Source: Shimia_B sp039815465
Lineage (GTDB): Bacteria; Pseudomonadota; Alphaproteobacteria; Rhodobacterales; Rhodobacteraceae
Direction of reading: 5' to 3'
NCBI GenBank assembly: GCA_039815465.1
Contig: JBCBZG010000006.1
Coordinates: forward strand, 1 to 64,000
Length of the DNA stretch: 64,000 nt
Shown: in pieces, positions 52,091 to 61,428 of the stretch
Layout: each line of letters begins with the position of its first letter
How positions within the stretch are numbered: the first letter of the stretch is position 1
Made by a program: the position numbers and the translations under genes
Notes under the pieces: model-generated
Databases searched by the model: none
What the model saw: only the letters and a program-made list of their open reading frames with translations
Told to the model about the DNA's origin: nothing

Positions 52091-53623
52091 TCAGTTGGCT
52101 TGGCGGCGCAAAAAGGCAGGGATTTCAATCTTTTCCTGCTCAGCTTGCGCGGCCGGATCATCGTCATAGGTCTGCGTCGGCACAGGACCGCGCGCGTGCG
52201 GAGCTTCATGGGCGTCACTGCCGCCTGTCATGCGCCCGATGAGCGAATTGATCCCGAATCGTGGTTTCTCCACCGGTGCTGCAGCTGCAGGGCGCGGGGC
52301 GGCCTGGGTCTGCGGCTGGCGCGCAACCGCCTGTTGGAGCCGTTGCATCGCCTCGGGCGACGGCGTGCCAGGCGCGGGGCGCACGGGGGCGACATAGGCG
52401 GCGGCGGGGGCCTCCTCCTCAATCAGGGTCTCCATCGGCGCGGGCGCCTTGGGCTGATAGGCGGGCGGCGGCAGGTCATCGACCGGCGTGGCCTGCTCGA
52501 ACAGATCCGCCACTTGCTGCTCCGCCGCCACGGGCGCAGGCTCCGCCGCAACGGCAACCTCTGCCACGGGCTCTTCCACTGGGGGCTCTGCCATCACCGG
52601 CGCTTGGATCGGCTGCGCCAGGCTGCGGCGTGGCAGCGGGATGTCGGAATGGGACTGGGCTGCGTCGATGCCCGTGGCCACGACGCTTACGCGCATGGCG
52701 CCTTCCATCGCGGTATCGAGCGTGGAGCCCACGATGATGTTGGCGTCTGGGTCCACTTCCTCACGGATGCGGTTTGCCGCTTCATCGAGTTCAAAGAGCG
52801 TCAGGTCATAGCCGCCCGTGATGTTGATCAGCACGCCCTTGGCGCCCTGCAAGCTGATTTCGTCGAGAAGCGGGTTCGCGATGGCTTTCTCCGCGGCTTG
52901 GATCGCGCGATCTTCGCCCTCGGCCTCGCCGGTGCCCATCATGGCCTTGCCCATCTCGTCCATCACAGACCGGACGTCCGCGAAGTCGAGGTTGATGAGA
53001 CCGGGCTTCACCATCAGGTCAGTCACGCCTTTGACACCCTGGTAGAGCACGTCATCGGCGAGCGAGAACGCCTCTGTAAAGGTCGTGCGCTCGTTGGCGA
53101 GCCGGAAGAGGTTCTGGTTCGGGATGATGATCAGCGTGTCCACGACCTTTTGGAGCGCGTCCACACCGTCCTCAGCCTGGCGCATCCGCTTGCCGCCTTC
53201 GAACTGGAAGGGCTTGGTCACCACGCCTACGGTCAGCACGCCGAGCTCCCGCGCGGCTTGCGCGATGATCGGGGCCGCGCCCGTGCCGGTGCCGCCGCCC
53301 ATACCGGCGGTAATGAAACACATGTGCGCGCCAGCGAGGTGATCGACGATCTGTTCGATGCTTTCCTCAGCCGCCGCAGAACCGACGGCGGGCCGTGCGC
53401 CTGCGCCGAGCCCCTCGGTTACCTTCACGCCCATCTGAATCTTTGACGGTGCCTTGGCGCCTGCCAGCGCCTGCGCGTCAGTATTCGCGATCACGAAGTC
53501 CACACCATCGAGCTCTTTCTCGATCATGTTGTCGACGGCATTGCCGCCTGCGCCACCCACGCCAAAGACGGCGATGCGGGGCTTGAGTTCTTCCTGGCCG
53601 GGAATGGAGAGGTTAAGTGTCAT
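52091..53623 (-). CDS. ftsZ: Cell division GTPase FtsZ
   Basis: 510 aa. Tubulin homologue that forms the Z-ring. The GTPase domain carries GGAGGNAVDNMI (about 24-35), NTDAQAL, the tubulin signature GGGTGTGAAP (about 109-118) and a conserved core to residue 320. A long Ala/Pro/Glu-rich linker follows, and the C-terminal peptide IEIPAFLRRQAN that binds FtsA and other partners is intact. The extended linker is normal for alphaproteobacteria. Upstream is a 376-bp spacer with two DnaA-box-like sites. Confidence 0.97.
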   Translation of the reverse strand: MTLNLSIPGQEELKPRIAVFGVGGAGGNAVDNMIEKELDGVDFVIANTDAQALAGAKAPSKIQMGVKVTEGLGAGARPAVGSAAAEESIEQIVDHLAGAHMCFITAGMGGGTGTGAAPIIAQAARELGVLTVGVVTKPFQFEGGKRMRQAEDGVDALQKVVDTLIIIPNQNLFRLANERTTFTEAFSLADDVLYQGVKGVTDLMVKPGLINLDFADVRSVMDEMGKAMMGTGEAEGEDRAIQAAEKAIANPLLDEISLQGAKGVLINITGGYDLTLFELDEAANRIREEVDPDANIIVGSTLDTAMEGAMRVSVVATGIDAAQSHSDIPLPRRSLAQPIQAPVMAEPPVEEPVAEVAVAAEPAPVAAEQQVADLFEQATPVDDLPPPAYQPKAPAPMETLIEEEAPAAAYVAPVRPAPGTPSPEAMQRLQQAVARQPQTQAAPRPAAAAPVEKPRFGINSLIGRMTGGSDAHEAPHARGPVPTQTYDDDPAAQAEQEKIEIPAFLRRQAN

Positions 53624-53999
53624 CGGTCTGCCCGCCTCTTATGTGCCTGTGTGTGCCTCTGGCCTCTTTTTGACGCCGCGCCTGCCTGCGCGATCAAAGA
53701 AACCTTTATATTTCTAGCAACGATAGCCGCTTGATCCCCCCGCGTCACGCCAAAACCGCAATTTTGCCGCAAAACTTTGAGCGCGAATTCGCTTAACCCG
53801 CTGAATGTCGGAGGCCGCGCTAGATGTTGCGGACGCAGAAGGGGCAGCACCAAAAGCAGCGCGTGCGCCGCCGTTGACGTTATCGGTATCCTGTGTCGGC
53901 CTGGGCTGCTCGGCCTGCCGCGTCGCCGGTGTCGCCCGACGTTATGCACAGTTTATCCACAAACCCGCTGAAACCAAAGGGCTTATTGCGGCGTCTCGT
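53624..53999. other. ftsA-ftsZ spacer with DnaA-box-like sites
   Basis: About 376 bp without a gene. It must contain the ftsZ promoter and leader. AT-rich stretches include a GCGGCAAAATTGCGG-like imperfect repeat around 53755-53775. DnaA-box consensus sites occur at 53942-53961. No other clear elements were recognised; a CtrA-type TTAA-N7-TTAA site was looked for and not found. Confidence 0.55.
53942..53961. promoter_or_regulatory. Two tandem DnaA-box consensus sites
   Basis: TTATGCACA at 53942-53950 and TTATCCACA at 53953-53961 both fit TTATNCACA, in the same orientation and 11 bp apart. They are about 320 bp upstream of the ftsZ start and 39 bp after the ftsA stop. DnaA is known to affect ftsZ expression in other bacteria, so a replication-division link is plausible. 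Confidence 0.6.
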
Positions 54000-55334
54000 T
54001 CACCAGTTCTCCCGGAACCACCGCACCGCACGTTTGAGCGACCGCGCGGGGTAGCTGTCAGCGGGCAGTTCAAAATCCCACCATTCGTCCTGCGGATGGG
54101 CGGCAAAGAGACTGAGCCCCACCGCGCCTGCAAAGGCCGGCCCCGTTGCCGCCTGCGGCAGGCCCTGAACGCGCAAAGGTCGGCCCAATCGGACCTGACG
54201 CCCCAGAATGCGGCTTGCGAGCCCGTCGAGCCCCGGAATTTGACTACCCCCGCCGGTGAGCACAATGCTCTGCGATGGCAGATGTTCGAACCCGGCGGCA
54301 TCGAGGCGGTCTCGGACCTCCTCCAGGATTTCTTCCACGCGCGGGCGCATGATCCCAATGAGCTCTGACCGGCTCACCTGGCGCCGGTCATGTTCCCAGT
54401 CGCCCGTGTCGCCACCGATATCGATCATCTCGCGGTCATCCATGCCCGTGGCCACGACCCCGCCGTAGAATGTCTTGATCCGTTCCGCCGTGGCGGTAGG
54501 CACTTGCAGGCCCATGGAGATGTCAGAGGTGACGTGATCGCCCCCCATCCGCACGCTGTCAGCATAGATCATGTGCCGCTTCATAAAGAGCGAGATCCCG
54601 GTGGAGCCGCCGCCAAAATCAATGCAAGCGGCGCCGAGCTCTTGCTCGTCTTCCACCAGCGATGACACGCCTGACACGTAGGCCGAGGACGCGAGCCCCG
54701 CGAGCTCCAGGTCGCAGCGTTTGATGCAATAGGCGAGGTTCTGGACGACCGTGCTGTCCACGGTCAGCATGTGCAGATCCGCCATCAGCCGGTTGCCCAT
54801 CTGCCCCCGCGGATCGCCGAGCCCGGTCCGATGATCGAGCGCAAAGTTCACCGGCTGCGCGTGCAGCACGTCGCGCGCGGCGCCGTAGTCAGGCACGTCG
54901 CAAGCGGCCAAGCAGCGGCTCACATCCTGCTCGCTCACCATCTCGTTGCTCAGCTCCAACTCGCCATTGAGCCCGTAGGAGCGCGGCTCCGCCCCGCTGA
55001 AACAGGCGATAATGTGGTCCACGCGGACATTGGCCATCTTTTGTGCGGATTGGATCGCGTAGCGGATGGCGCGCTCGGACTCTGCCATCGCGTCGATTTC
55101 GCCGAAACGCACCCCGCGCGACCGCGTCGTGGCCGCGCCGATCACACGAAACGCCGACTGACCCGCCATTGATCCCAGCCCGTCCTGCTCCCGAAACTGG
55201 TCGGGGCCGTCAAAGCGCAGGATCAGGCAAGCGATTTTGGACGTCCCCACATCCAGAATGGCGATCACGCCGCGCTGCATGGCTGCCTTTCGCATGTTCC
55301 GCATCGCGCGCTGTGCGGCGTAGAGGTCACTCAT
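54000..55334 (-). CDS. ftsA: Cell division protein FtsA
   Basis: 444 aa from ATG 55334. Actin-like tether that anchors FtsZ to the membrane. The phosphate-1 loop is AILDVGTSKIACLILR (about 25-40), the second is CIDFGGGSTGISLF (about 233-246), and the adenosine motif is IVLTGGGSQIPGL (about 362-374). The C-terminal amphipathic helix SLKRAVRWFRENW, which binds the membrane, is present. It overlaps the end of ftsQ by 8 bases. Confidence 0.96.
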   Translation of the reverse strand: MSDLYAAQRAMRNMRKAAMQRGVIAILDVGTSKIACLILRFDGPDQFREQDGLGSMAGQSAFRVIGAATTRSRGVRFGEIDAMAESERAIRYAIQSAQKMANVRVDHIIACFSGAEPRSYGLNGELELSNEMVSEQDVSRCLAACDVPDYGAARDVLHAQPVNFALDHRTGLGDPRGQMGNRLMADLHMLTVDSTVVQNLAYCIKRCDLELAGLASSAYVSGVSSLVEDEQELGAACIDFGGGSTGISLFMKRHMIYADSVRMGGDHVTSDISMGLQVPTATAERIKTFYGGVVATGMDDREMIDIGGDTGDWEHDRRQVSRSELIGIMRPRVEEILEEVRDRLDAAGFEHLPSQSIVLTGGGSQIPGLDGLASRILGRQVRLGRPLRVQGLPQAATGPAFAGAVGLSLFAAHPQDEWWDFELPADSYPARSLKRAVRWFRENW

Positions 55335-56196
55335 TCCGGGGTACTCCAAACTCTGAATCTTTGATCTGCCGGAGCTCTTCGAGGCTCCGTTCGGCGAGGC
55401 GTAGGGTCGGGCGGCGGGGGTTGCGCAGATCGACATGGGTGATGTCGCGTGCCAGCAATTCTTGCGCCGTATCGAGCAATATGACCCGCTCCAGCGCGGA
55501 GACCGCGCCATCCTCTGGCAGCATGATCACCTGCCCACGGTCGAGCACGACATCCCAGCGGCGTTCACCCATCCGACGCAGGCCGCGCAGCCGCGACTGC
55601 ACGGGCGTGGCCGCTTGAAACAGGCGCATCGCCTCCTCCACGGCTTGGTCTGCACCCTTTCCGACCACGAGCGGAAGCGTCGCGTGATCGCTGCGTTGCG
55701 CTGCGGGCCGGATCGACACACCGTCAATATCAAGAAGCGTCAGCCCTGCCTCGCTGCGCCAAACCAGCACCGGGCGGCGCTCCTCGACTGTGACTTCCAG
55801 CACACCGCCTGGGCGCACGCGCAAGGCTGCGCCGCGCACGGCGGGCAAGGTTTCGATCTGCGCGCGCAGGTCTTCAAGCGGAAGGTCAAAGGAGGAAGCC
55901 GGGAAATCGAGATGCAGCGTATCGCGGATCGCCTCCGCCACTTCGGGCGCTGCGCCTTCGATGGCCATGAGCTGGACCATGAACTCCGGCCGCTCCTGGA
56001 TGGAAGCGCGAAGTTCGGCGATACGCAGCTCGATCACCTCCTGCACATGGGCCTGGGACAGGTAAGCGTAAGCGATGCCACCCACGAGCGCGAAGGGCAG
56101 TCCGATGCGCAGTAGAAGTCGGAAGAGCGGCGTGAGCCAGAGCCGCTGCATGCGGTAGCCAAAGCGCGAGCCGGGGTCGATGTTTAGCGATCGCAT
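55327..56196 (-). CDS. ftsQ: Cell division protein FtsQ
   Basis: 289 aa from ATG 56196, chosen over upstream starts because the sequence RFGYRMQRLWLTPLFR then matches roseobacter FtsQ. One transmembrane helix lies near residues 33-50 (LPFALVGGIAYAYLSQ). A POTRA-like domain follows (FDLPLEDLRAQIETLPAVRG), then the beta domain with VEERRPVLVWRSEAGLTLLD (about 155-174). It connects early and late divisome proteins. The N-terminus overlaps the ddlB end by 13 bases. Confidence 0.93.
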   Translation of the reverse strand: MRSLNIDPGSRFGYRMQRLWLTPLFRLLLRIGLPFALVGGIAYAYLSQAHVQEVIELRIAELRASIQERPEFMVQLMAIEGAAPEVAEAIRDTLHLDFPASSFDLPLEDLRAQIETLPAVRGAALRVRPGGVLEVTVEERRPVLVWRSEAGLTLLDIDGVSIRPAAQRSDHATLPLVVGKGADQAVEEAMRLFQAATPVQSRLRGLRRMGERRWDVVLDRGQVIMLPEDGAVSALERVILLDTAQELLARDITHVDLRNPRRPTLRLAERSLEELRQIKDSEFGVPRNE

Positions 56197-57098
56197 GACG
56201 CATCCTCGACCAATATCTTGCACAATTCGCCAAAGCTGATCCCGCAATGCGCCGCCTGCTCTGGCGTGAGCGATGTGCCGGTCATGCCCGGCTGGGAGTT
56301 CGTTTCGAGCAGGATGAGCCCATCGACGCCGCGCGTCTCGTCCCAGCGGAAATCTGTGCGGCTGATCCCCCGGCAGCCGAGCACAACATGGGCGCGTTTG
56401 GCATAGTCGAGGCAGGCGTCGAAGACATCCTGCGGGACCTGGGCCGGCACGTCATGGCGCGACCCGCCTTCGACGTATTTCGCGGTGTAGTCGTACCAGC
56501 CGTCGGTGATGATGTCTGTAACCGTCAGCGCCCGGTCGCCCAGCACCGTCGTCGTAAGCTCCCGCCCTGGCGCATAGGTTTCCACCATCACGCGCTCTGG
56601 CATCGTATCAGCGAGCTGCGGCGGACCGTTGGAGCCTTCCTGTACGATGTAAATCCCGACGGATGACCCCTCATTATTGGGCTTCACCACATAGGGCGGC
56701 TGCATCACATGACGCGTGCGCACCTCGGTGGCGGGAGCGATAATGCTGTCGACGACGGGCAACCCCGCGCGGATGTAAGCGGCTTTGGAGCGCTCTTTGT
56801 CCATGCAGAGCGCCGACGCGAGGATCCCGGAATGCGTGTAGGGGATGCGCGCCCATTCCAGGAGCCCCTGGATTGCGCCATCTTCCCCCCAGCGGCCATG
56901 GAGCGCGTTGAACACGACATCCGCGCCGGAGGCCTTGATTTTGTCGATAACAGCGTGATCTGCGTCGATTTCCACGACATCCACACCCACGCCGCGCAGC
57001 GCGTCAGCACAGCCTTTGCCCGTGGAGAGTGACACCTCACGCTCCGCCGACATACCGCCCATCAGGACGGCAACTCTCTGGGATGCCCCGCTCGACAT
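56184..57098 (-). CDS. ddlB: D-alanine--D-alanine ligase
   Basis: 304 aa. ATP-grasp enzyme that makes the D-Ala-D-Ala dipeptide for peptidoglycan. Landmarks: VLMGGMSAEREVSLSTG (about 11-27), NALHGRWGEDGAIQGLLE (about 64-81), VVKPNNEGSSVGI (about 145-157) and the metal-binding C-terminal ILLETNSQPGMTGTSL (about 267-282). Length is standard. It lies between murB and ftsQ, with 61 bp after the murB stop. Confidence 0.95.
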   Translation of the reverse strand: MSSGASQRVAVLMGGMSAEREVSLSTGKGCADALRGVGVDVVEIDADHAVIDKIKASGADVVFNALHGRWGEDGAIQGLLEWARIPYTHSGILASALCMDKERSKAAYIRAGLPVVDSIIAPATEVRTRHVMQPPYVVKPNNEGSSVGIYIVQEGSNGPPQLADTMPERVMVETYAPGRELTTTVLGDRALTVTDIITDGWYDYTAKYVEGGSRHDVPAQVPQDVFDACLDYAKRAHVVLGCRGISRTDFRWDETRGVDGLILLETNSQPGMTGTSLTPEQAAHCGISFGELCKILVEDASCDR

Positions 57099-57159
57099 GC
57101 CCGCTCTCTGCCTCGCACTCCGCCTGATTGGTGGCGGATTATTCTTTGGTTTTGCGTGT

Positions 57160-58092
57160 TTACGCGCCTGTATCCGGGGCAGGTTCGCCCACCCTCATGA
57201 CTTCCCACTCTAGCGTGAGGCCGCTCGTCTCAGCAACCTTTTTCCGCACGAGCTCGCCCAGGTTTTCCAGGTCGGCGGCTGTGGCACCGCCCGTGTTGAT
57301 GAGAAAGTTTGAGTGCATTTCAGACATTTGCGCCCCGCCCAGCGTAAAGCCGCGCATGCCTGCGTCGTCGATCACCTTCCAAGCTTTTAGCTCATGGGTG
57401 TCATCGGCGCGCCCGGTGGAGGAGTATCCCGCCGGGTTTCGGAACGTCGATCCCGCACTGCGGTCCTTTGTGGGCTGCGTCGCGTCACGCTTGGCAAGCT
57501 GTTCGGTCATACGTGCCTTGAGCACCTCCGGATCGCCCAGAGGGCCGCGAAGGACGACCTGCGTCACCACGAGCCCGTCGGACAAAGCGCTTTGCCGATA
57601 GGCGAAACCCATATCCGCGGGACCAAGCGTCACGACCTCGCCCGCACGGGTAACGGCCTCAGCCGACACAAACACATCTGCCGTATAGGTGCCGTAGCAG
57701 CCCGCATTCATCCGCACAGCCCCACCGATGGACCCGGGGATTGTGCGCAGAAAGGTCAGATCAATGCCTGCCTCCGCGGCTTTGCGCGCCGCAACGGCGT
57801 CGAGCATCGCGGCTCCGCAGGTGACGGTATCGCCGTCAATCTCGATCCCATTGAAACCGCGCCCAAGCTTTATGACCACACCGCGCAGCCCACCATCACG
57901 GACGATCAGGTTCGAGCCGACACCCATCGGAAAAACGGGCAGCTCAGACGGCAGTTTCCAAAGAAACTGCCGCAGGTCTTCGACATCTGCCGGCTGAAAC
58001 AAGTAGTCACACGGTCCGCCCACGCGCAGCCAGGTCATCGCGTCGAGCGGGGCATCTTCGACCAAGCGTCCCCGAACCTCTGGCATAGACAT
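57160..58092 (-). CDS. murB: UDP-N-acetylmuramate dehydrogenase
   Basis: 310 aa from ATG 58092, with GGGAGG 7-8 nt before it. FAD enzyme that reduces UDP-GlcNAc enolpyruvate in peptidoglycan precursor synthesis. Landmarks: TWLRVGGPCDYLF (about 19-31), the FAD motif MGVGSNLIVRDGG (about 58-70), RTIPGSIGGAVRMNAGCYG (about 118-136), the active Ser region GSTFRNP and the C-terminal HSNFLINTG. First gene of the cluster here. Upstream and divergent lies the GH13_18 gene instead of the usual murC. Confidence 0.95.
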   Translation of the reverse strand: MSMPEVRGRLVEDAPLDAMTWLRVGGPCDYLFQPADVEDLRQFLWKLPSELPVFPMGVGSNLIVRDGGLRGVVIKLGRGFNGIEIDGDTVTCGAAMLDAVAARKAAEAGIDLTFLRTIPGSIGGAVRMNAGCYGTYTADVFVSAEAVTRAGEVVTLGPADMGFAYRQSALSDGLVVTQVVLRGPLGDPEVLKARMTEQLAKRDATQPTKDRSAGSTFRNPAGYSSTGRADDTHELKAWKVIDDAGMRGFTLGGAQMSEMHSNFLINTGGATAADLENLGELVRKKVAETSGLTLEWEVMRVGEPAPDTGA

Positions 58093-58324
58093 AGCGACAT
58101 CCTCCCGCGGCTTGGCCCGCCTATTGCCCAAGATTGCCCAGCGCGAAAAGCCCATATTTCCGCACTCACCTGGCGCGCAGGCGTCAGAAACGCGGACTTC
58201 GCGCCACACTCCGCCCTCACTGGCCTGCGTGCCCGCTCAAAAGCTAGGCGTGCGCACAGCCGTTGGCCATAGTCGCACAAACCTGCGTTCCAAGCGGCGC
58301 CCGAACCAGACGAGACGACATCCC

Positions 58325-60073
58325 ATGCAAAGCTCCGCGACGCGATCACTTGACAGCAAACTCCGCGCGCTGGTCAAACAGGTCTACCCGGACAAAGACG
58401 CCGCCGCCCTGACCCGCGAGATCATGGAGGCGTTTTGGCCCGGTGAGGCACGCCCCCGCAAGCGAGGCCGCGTGCCCAGCAACGACCTGTGGAGCGAACG
58501 CGACGCGCTCGTCATCACCTACGGGAACTCGGTGCTCGACGGGGTTCACAAACCGCTCGACCTGCTGCATGACTTCCTCGTGCGCAGGCTCAAAGGCGTG
58601 ATCAACGGCGTCCATATCTTGCCCTTTTTTCCCTACACATCAGACGACGGGTTTGCGGTGTCGGATTTCCGCGCGGTGAACCCGCAATTTGGCGACTGGG
58701 CCGACATCAACCGGATCGGCGACGACTTTCACCTGATGTCAGACCTCGTGCTCAACCACGTGTCGAGCCAAGGCGCCTGGTTCAACGCCTACCGCCAGGG
58801 ACAGTCGCCCTATGACCAGTTCTTTTTCGAGGCCTCGCCGGAAGACGACCTCAGCGACGTGGTGCGCCCGCGCACGACCCCGCTCCTGCAAAAGGTCGAA
58901 ACAGCCAATGGCCCGCGCCACGTCTGGTGCACCTTTAGCCACGACCAGATCGACCTCGATTTCCGCAACCCGGAGGTGCTGCTGGAATTTCTGCGCATCG
59001 TGCGGCTGCATGTCGACAATGGCGTGCGGATCATCCGGCTCGATGCTGTGGCATTCCTGTGGAAACAGGCAGGCACCCCATCGATCCACCTGCCCCAGAC
59101 CCATGCGGTCGTAAAGCTGATGCGCGTGCTGTGTAACTACGCGACGGAAACGGTGATCTTGCTCACTGAAACCAATGTGCCCAAGACCGAAAACCTCAGC
59201 TATTTCGGTAAGCGGGACGAGGCGCACGCGATCTATAACTTCCCCCTGCCACCGCTCATTTTGCATGCGGTCATGTCAGGCTCCGCAGCCTATCTGCGGC
59301 GCTGGCAAAGCGGGATGCCGCCCGCGCAGTTGGGATGTGCCTACCTGAACTTCACCGCCAGCCATGACGGGATCGGGATGCGCCCGGCCGAAGGGATTTT
59401 GCCGCCCGAAGAACAGGCCCGCATGATCGAAACGATCCGCGCCATCGGTGGCCTCGTGTCCATGCGCGCCCTGCCGGACGGTGGCGAGGCGCCCTACGAG
59501 ATCAACACAACCTATTACGAGGCCACCAAACGCACCTTTGCGGGCAGCGAAGCGGACCATATGGCGCGCTACATCTGCTCCCAGACAATCCCGATGTCGC
59601 TCGAAGGGATCCCCGCCTTTTACATCCATTCGCTGCTCGCCACCCCCAACGACCACGAGGGGGTCGAACGGCGCGGGATGAACCGGGCCATCAACCGGCA
59701 CCGCTGGGACTATCCAACGCTCAATGAGCGTCTCGACGACCCCACAAGCCCGCAAGCGAGGGTGCTGGAGGCGCTGTCGCAGCGGCTCAAAATCCGCACA
59801 CGCCAGGCCGCATTCCACCCCAACGCCACGCAGTTCACCATCCCGCTGGAGGATCGCGTGTTCGGCGTCTGGCGCCAAAGCCTCGACCGGTCGCAGTCCA
59901 TTTTTGCGCTGCACAACGTAAGCGGAGACACGGTGGAGATGCCGCATCTGTCCATGAATCTCATCGACGATGAGGCCTGGGTCGATCTGTTGAGCGGGGA
60001 TGTGGTCGACATGAGCACGGATGTGGTGACGTTAGCCCCCTATCAGTGCCGGTGGATCACGAACCGGGTTTGA
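58325..60073 (+). CDS. GH13_18 phosphorylase, probably glucosylglycerate phosphorylase
   Basis: 582 aa from ATG 58325. The alpha-amylase-type barrel has the GH13 signature RIIRLDAVAFLWKQ (nucleophile Asp), TETNVP (acid/base Glu) and FTASHDGIGMRP (transition-state Asp). The N-terminal HILPFFPYTSDDGFAVSDF is typical of subfamily 18, which includes sucrose phosphorylase. At about 580 aa it is longer than sucrose phosphorylase (about 490-500) and closer to glucosylglycerate phosphorylase. Its position facing gpgP-gpgS supports reversible phosphorolysis of glucosylglycerate to glucose 1-phosphate and glycerate. The exact substrate is an inference. Confidence 0.78.
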   Translation: MQSSATRSLDSKLRALVKQVYPDKDAAALTREIMEAFWPGEARPRKRGRVPSNDLWSERDALVITYGNSVLDGVHKPLDLLHDFLVRRLKGVINGVHILPFFPYTSDDGFAVSDFRAVNPQFGDWADINRIGDDFHLMSDLVLNHVSSQGAWFNAYRQGQSPYDQFFFEASPEDDLSDVVRPRTTPLLQKVETANGPRHVWCTFSHDQIDLDFRNPEVLLEFLRIVRLHVDNGVRIIRLDAVAFLWKQAGTPSIHLPQTHAVVKLMRVLCNYATETVILLTETNVPKTENLSYFGKRDEAHAIYNFPLPPLILHAVMSGSAAYLRRWQSGMPPAQLGCAYLNFTASHDGIGMRPAEGILPPEEQARMIETIRAIGGLVSMRALPDGGEAPYEINTTYYEATKRTFAGSEADHMARYICSQTIPMSLEGIPAFYIHSLLATPNDHEGVERRGMNRAINRHRWDYPTLNERLDDPTSPQARVLEALSQRLKIRTRQAAFHPNATQFTIPLEDRVFGVWRQSLDRSQSIFALHNVSGDTVEMPHLSMNLIDDEAWVDLLSGDVVDMSTDVVTLAPYQCRWITNRV

Positions 60074-60113
60074 GTTCCGGCAACGCCCTAATGAGGTTGC
60101 AATAGCTTGATAA

Positions 60114-60129
60114 GCCGTCGTCAGACGGC
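60114..60129. terminator. Hairpin between convergent genes
   Basis: GCCGTC and GACGGC pair over a GTCA loop 40 bp after the phosphorylase stop; a second weaker GC-rich inverted repeat follows before the gpgS stop at 60211. A termination role between the convergent units is likely. Confidence 0.45.
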
Positions 60130-60210
60130 GAACACGCCGACCGCCCCCACTGGCGGCGTGTACACGCCACCCTCGGTCGGCTTTCTCTGCTTGGCAAACG
60201 ATGGCGCCTC

Positions 60211-61428
60211 CTAATATTCTTCCTCGTCGGCCCGCGCGGCCTGAGTAAAGTCGTTCAGGAACCCCGGTGCGGCGGCATGTATCCGGTTCCATGTGGGGAT
60301 AAAGGGCGTCTCGTAGGGGTTGTCGATGAACACCTGCCCGGCACGCATGATGTTCTCGGCGAAGAGCTCGATCGTCTGCTCCTCTTTGTGGCGATCAATG
60401 GACAGCCCGTTCATACGCGCATCGTTGTAATAGGCCTCCAACAGGTCCAGCGCGCAACGGTAGTACGTGGCTTTGAGCGTGCGGAAGACATTCGGGGTGA
60501 ACACGGTGCCGTCCGCGGCCAGCTTACGAAAGATTGCCTTGCAGATGTCGGTGGACATGCGGTTGAGGCCCGCATTCGCCTCCTCCGGGCTCAAGTCCTG
60601 ATGCTTGTGATCATAGCGGTCGGAGATATCGACCTGGCACACGGCCTTTGGCGCGAGGTTGCGCCAGGCCTCTGACAGAACACCAATCTCCAGCCCCCAG
60701 TCCGACGGGATCCGCAGGTCAGGCAGGATCGCGGTGCGCATCGCGAACTCACCTGACAGCGGGTAGCGAAAGCTGCGCAGGTAATCGAGGTAGTCACGGT
60801 CCCCAATCACCCGCTTGAGCGCGATGAGCAGCGGGCTGACCAACAGGCGCGTCACACGGCCATTAAGCTTGTTGTCCCCGATGCGCGGGTAATACCCCTT
60901 GGCCACTTGGTAGGGGAAGCCGGGGTTCGCCACGGGATACACAAGGCGGGCCAGCATCTCCTTATCATAGGTCAGGATATCGCAATCATGGATCGCCATG
61001 ACCGCACTGTCCGCGCAGCCAATCAGGTAGCCGATGGATGACCACACATTCTTGCCCTTGCCCTGCTCCGTCGGCGCAAGCCCCATAGCATCGAGCCGCG
61101 CGCCAAGCTCCAGCATTCGCGGGCTGTCGTTCCAGATGACGATGTGATTTTGGCCAAGCGCCTCGAAAAAGCGTTTCGCATGCCGGAACTGATCTTCGTC
61201 CGCGGCGTCGAGCCCGATGACGATGCGGTGCAGATAGCTGACCTTTGCCAGCTCCGACAGGATATGGGGCATCGCCTCCCCCTCCAGCTCGGAATACAGG
61301 CAGGGCAGGATCAGCGAAATCTTGCGCGTCTCCGCGAATGTCGTCAGCTCATACTCGATCTCGTCGAGCGAGCGCGTGCGCAGGTTGTGAAGCGTGGCGA
61401 TGTTGCCGTTCTGATGAAAGTCACTCAT
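60211..61428 (-). CDS. gpgS: Glucosyl-3-phosphoglycerate synthase
   Basis: 405 aa, GT81-type glycosyltransferase. Joins NDP-glucose and 3-phosphoglycerate to form glucosyl-3-phosphoglycerate, the precursor of the osmolyte glucosylglycerate. Landmarks: ISLILPCLYSELEGEAM (about 38-54), GKGKNVWSSIGYLIGC, AIHDCDILTYD (the DxD-like metal site, about 146-156), YYPRIGDNKLNGRVTRLLV, and a C-terminal helical part with DLEAYYNDARMNGL-like features. The ATG overlaps the stop of gpgP by four bases (ATGA), so the two form an operon. Confidence 0.88.
   Translation of the reverse strand: MSDFHQNGNIATLHNLRTRSLDEIEYELTTFAETRKISLILPCLYSELEGEAMPHILSELAKVSYLHRIVIGLDAADEDQFRHAKRFFEALGQNHIVIWNDSPRMLELGARLDAMGLAPTEQGKGKNVWSSIGYLIGCADSAVMAIHDCDILTYDKEMLARLVYPVANPGFPYQVAKGYYPRIGDNKLNGRVTRLLVSPLLIALKRVIGDRDYLDYLRSFRYPLSGEFAMRTAILPDLRIPSDWGLEIGVLSEAWRNLAPKAVCQVDISDRYDHKHQDLSPEEANAGLNRMSTDICKAIFRKLAADGTVFTPNVFRTLKATYYRCALDLLEAYYNDARMNGLSIDRHKEEQTIELFAENIMRAGQVFIDNPYETPFIPTWNRIHAAAPGFLNDFTQAARADEEEY

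Noticed and set aside
52100..53446. 448-codon open frame antisense to ftsZ
   Set aside because: Shadow of ftsZ codon bias; low-complexity His/Arg-rich translation without domains.
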